DNA from: Streptomyces sp. NRRL F-5630 | Lineage (GTDB): Bacteria > Actinomycetota > Actinomycetes > Streptomycetales > Streptomycetaceae | Length of the DNA stretch: 14,299 nucleotides | Direction: 5' to 3' | Assembly: GCF_000719475.1 (NCBI RefSeq) | Contig: NZ_JOGO01000106.1 | Location: 1 to 14,299 of the forward strand | In this document: piece after piece, positions 13,224 through 14,299 of the stretch | How positions within the stretch are numbered: the first letter of the stretch is position 1 | Layout: the number at the start of each line of letters is the position of its first letter | Translations under genes and position numbers: made by a program | Notes under the pieces: generated by a model | Told to the model about the DNA's origin: nothing | What the model saw: the letters and a program-made list of their open reading frames with translations, nothing else | Database searches by the model: none

Positions 13224-14299
13224 TCAAGCGGTGAGGTGGAGGTTGGCGGGGCGGGCGAGGCCGAGGTGTTCGCGCAGGGTGCTGCCGGGGTGGAAGGCCC
13301 GGAAGACGCCGCGGTGCTGGAGGAGTGCGACGGTGCCGTTGACGAGGCGTTCGAGGTCACGGCCCGGTGCGGCGGGGCGCAGGTGGAAGCCGTCGACGGC
13401 CCCCGCGGCGTACCAGTCGCCGATCAGCTCGGCGAGGTCGACGGGCCCGCCCCGGTAGTGCGGCCCGTGCGCGGTGAGGCGCGGGCCGCCCCCGCCGTGC
13501 CCGGGTTCGGCCGACTGCTCGCCGCCGCTCAACTCGACGGTGAGCGAGGCGAGTACGCGCAGCCCGGCGGGCTCCCGCCCGGCGCGCGCCGCCTCGGCCC
13601 GTACCTCCGCGGAGAGCGCGGCGGCCTGCTCGCGCCCGCACGCCTCGACGAGGAGTACGTCGGCGTGGCGGACCGCGAAGGCGCGCCGTACCGGGTCGTC
13701 CGCGTCGGCCACGATCACGGGGTGGCCCTGCGGCGGCCTCGGCACGATGGAGGGGCCCCGCACGGAGAAGGTGCTCCCGGAGTAGTCGGCGTAGTGGAGC
13801 TTGTCGCGGTCGACGAAGCGGCCTGTGGGGATGTCCCGTATCTCCGCGTCGTCCTCCCAGCTGTCCCACAACAGCCGTGCCGCTTCGACGACTTCCCCCG
13901 CCTCCCGCCATGCCTCGCGCGCCGTGACGGCGGCCCGCCGCCCGAAGAGCCGTGCTTCGGCGTCGGTGGTGGAGACCCCGGGCCGCCACCCGGCCCGCCC
14001 CCGGCTGACCCAGTCGAGCGTGGCGAGCGCGGCCTGCACGTGGAACGGCTCGGTGTGGGTCGTGGTCACGGTCGGCACCAGGCCCACGCGCCGGGTCTCG
14101 GGCGCGAGCCGCGCGAGGACGGAGAGCGCATCGAGTCCGGGCGCGGCGAAGGAGTCGCCGAGCGTGAGGAAGTCGAGCAGTCCCTCGTCGGCGAAGCGGG
14201 CGAGGGGGAGGAAGTCGTCGGCGCGGGTGGCGCCGGGGACGTCGATGGCGGTGGCGAGGTGGAGGCGGCGGGCGGTGGGAGGCAGGGGTGGGGTGGAGG
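13224..14299 (-). CDS. LLM-class flavin-dependent oxidoreductase, 5' end outside window
   Basis: About 357 residues are visible, open to the right edge with no stop, so the start codon lies beyond it. The N-terminal part reads RRLHLATAIDVPG and FADEGLLDFLTLGDSF, then RRVGLVPTVTTTHTEPFHVQ, LDWVSRGRAGW and PRPPQGHPVIVADADD. These are the segments expected of a luciferase-like flavin monooxygenase. It is a diverged paralogue of the next gene in the operon. The frame extends past the GTG at 14087 with well-conserved family sequence, so that GTG is internal, not the start. The C-terminal LLQHRGVFRAF and LREHLGLARP segments closely parallel those of its neighbour. Substrate unknown. Confidence 0.85.
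   Translation of the reverse strand, partial: STPPLPPTARRLHLATAIDVPGATRADDFLPLARFADEGLLDFLTLGDSFAAPGLDALSVLARLAPETRRVGLVPTVTTTHTEPFHVQAALATLDWVSRGRAGWRPGVSTTDAEARLFGRRAAVTAREAWREAGEVVEAARLLWDSWEDDAEIRDIPTGRFVDRDKLHYADYSGSTFSVRGPSIVPRPPQGHPVIVADADDPVRRAFAVRHADVLLVEACGREQAAALSAEVRAEAARAGREPAGLRVLASLTVELSGGEQSAEPGHGGGGPRLTAHGPHYRGGPVDLAELIGDWYAAGAVDGFHLRPAAPGRDLERLVNGTVALLQHRGVFRAFHPGSTLREHLGLARPANLHLTA

Noticed and set aside
1..14299. CRISPR arrays, tRNA/rRNA genes, transposases, attachment sites
   Set aside because: I looked for spaced direct repeats, cloverleaf-like TTCGA regions with CCA context, and transposase motifs, and found none convincing.

Overview
The window is very GC-rich. Nearly every codon ends in G or C, Shine-Dalgarno sites are GGAGG-like, and the extracellular proteases are of the streptogrisin type. 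This points to a Streptomyces (or very close actinobacterial) chromosome. I see no phage, insertion sequence, CRISPR, rRNA or tRNA gene. No intact gene contains an obvious TTA codon.

Layout: (1) 1-1880 holds a zinc-less MDR oxidoreductase (minus) divergent from a WHG-type TetR regulator (plus). Their shared 135-bp promoter region carries a 12/14 inverted-repeat operator. (2) 1923-6523 holds a two-gene minus-strand operon: dnaE2 (error-prone replicative-type polymerase) followed, with a 4-bp stop/start overlap, by a degenerate Y-family (ImuB/DinB-like) protein. A near-perfect LexA (SOS) box at 6591-6606 lies just upstream, so this looks like an SOS mutagenesis cassette. (3) 6689-10728 holds two streptogrisin-type secreted serine protease genes on the minus strand (sprD-like and sprB). 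Between them, on the plus strand, is a short threonyl-tRNA synthetase made only of the catalytic and anticodon-binding domains. (4) 10952 to the right edge is a minus-strand operon: a LLM flavin monooxygenase (5' end outside the window), a second LLM monooxygenase of the NtaA/SnaA/DszA type, and a DUF1684 protein, tightly packed.

The most interesting element is in front of the short ThrRS gene. A 19-codon leader ORF (8293-8352) contains three consecutive threonine codons. A candidate antiterminator segment and a strong intrinsic terminator (8369-8398) follow, and then the gene. This has the layout of a ribosome-mediated transcription attenuator that would switch on an auxiliary ThrRS when charged tRNA-Thr runs out. 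The enzyme lacks the TGS and editing domains. It also differs from the E. coli enzyme at positions lining the threonine/borrelidin pocket. This resembles the known logic of auxiliary, antibiotic-resistant, attenuator-controlled tryptophanyl-tRNA synthetase in Streptomyces. The threonine version here is inferred from sequence only.

The regions are mostly insulated by strong hairpins: 1-37, 1891-1913, 6689-6731 and 9732-9779.
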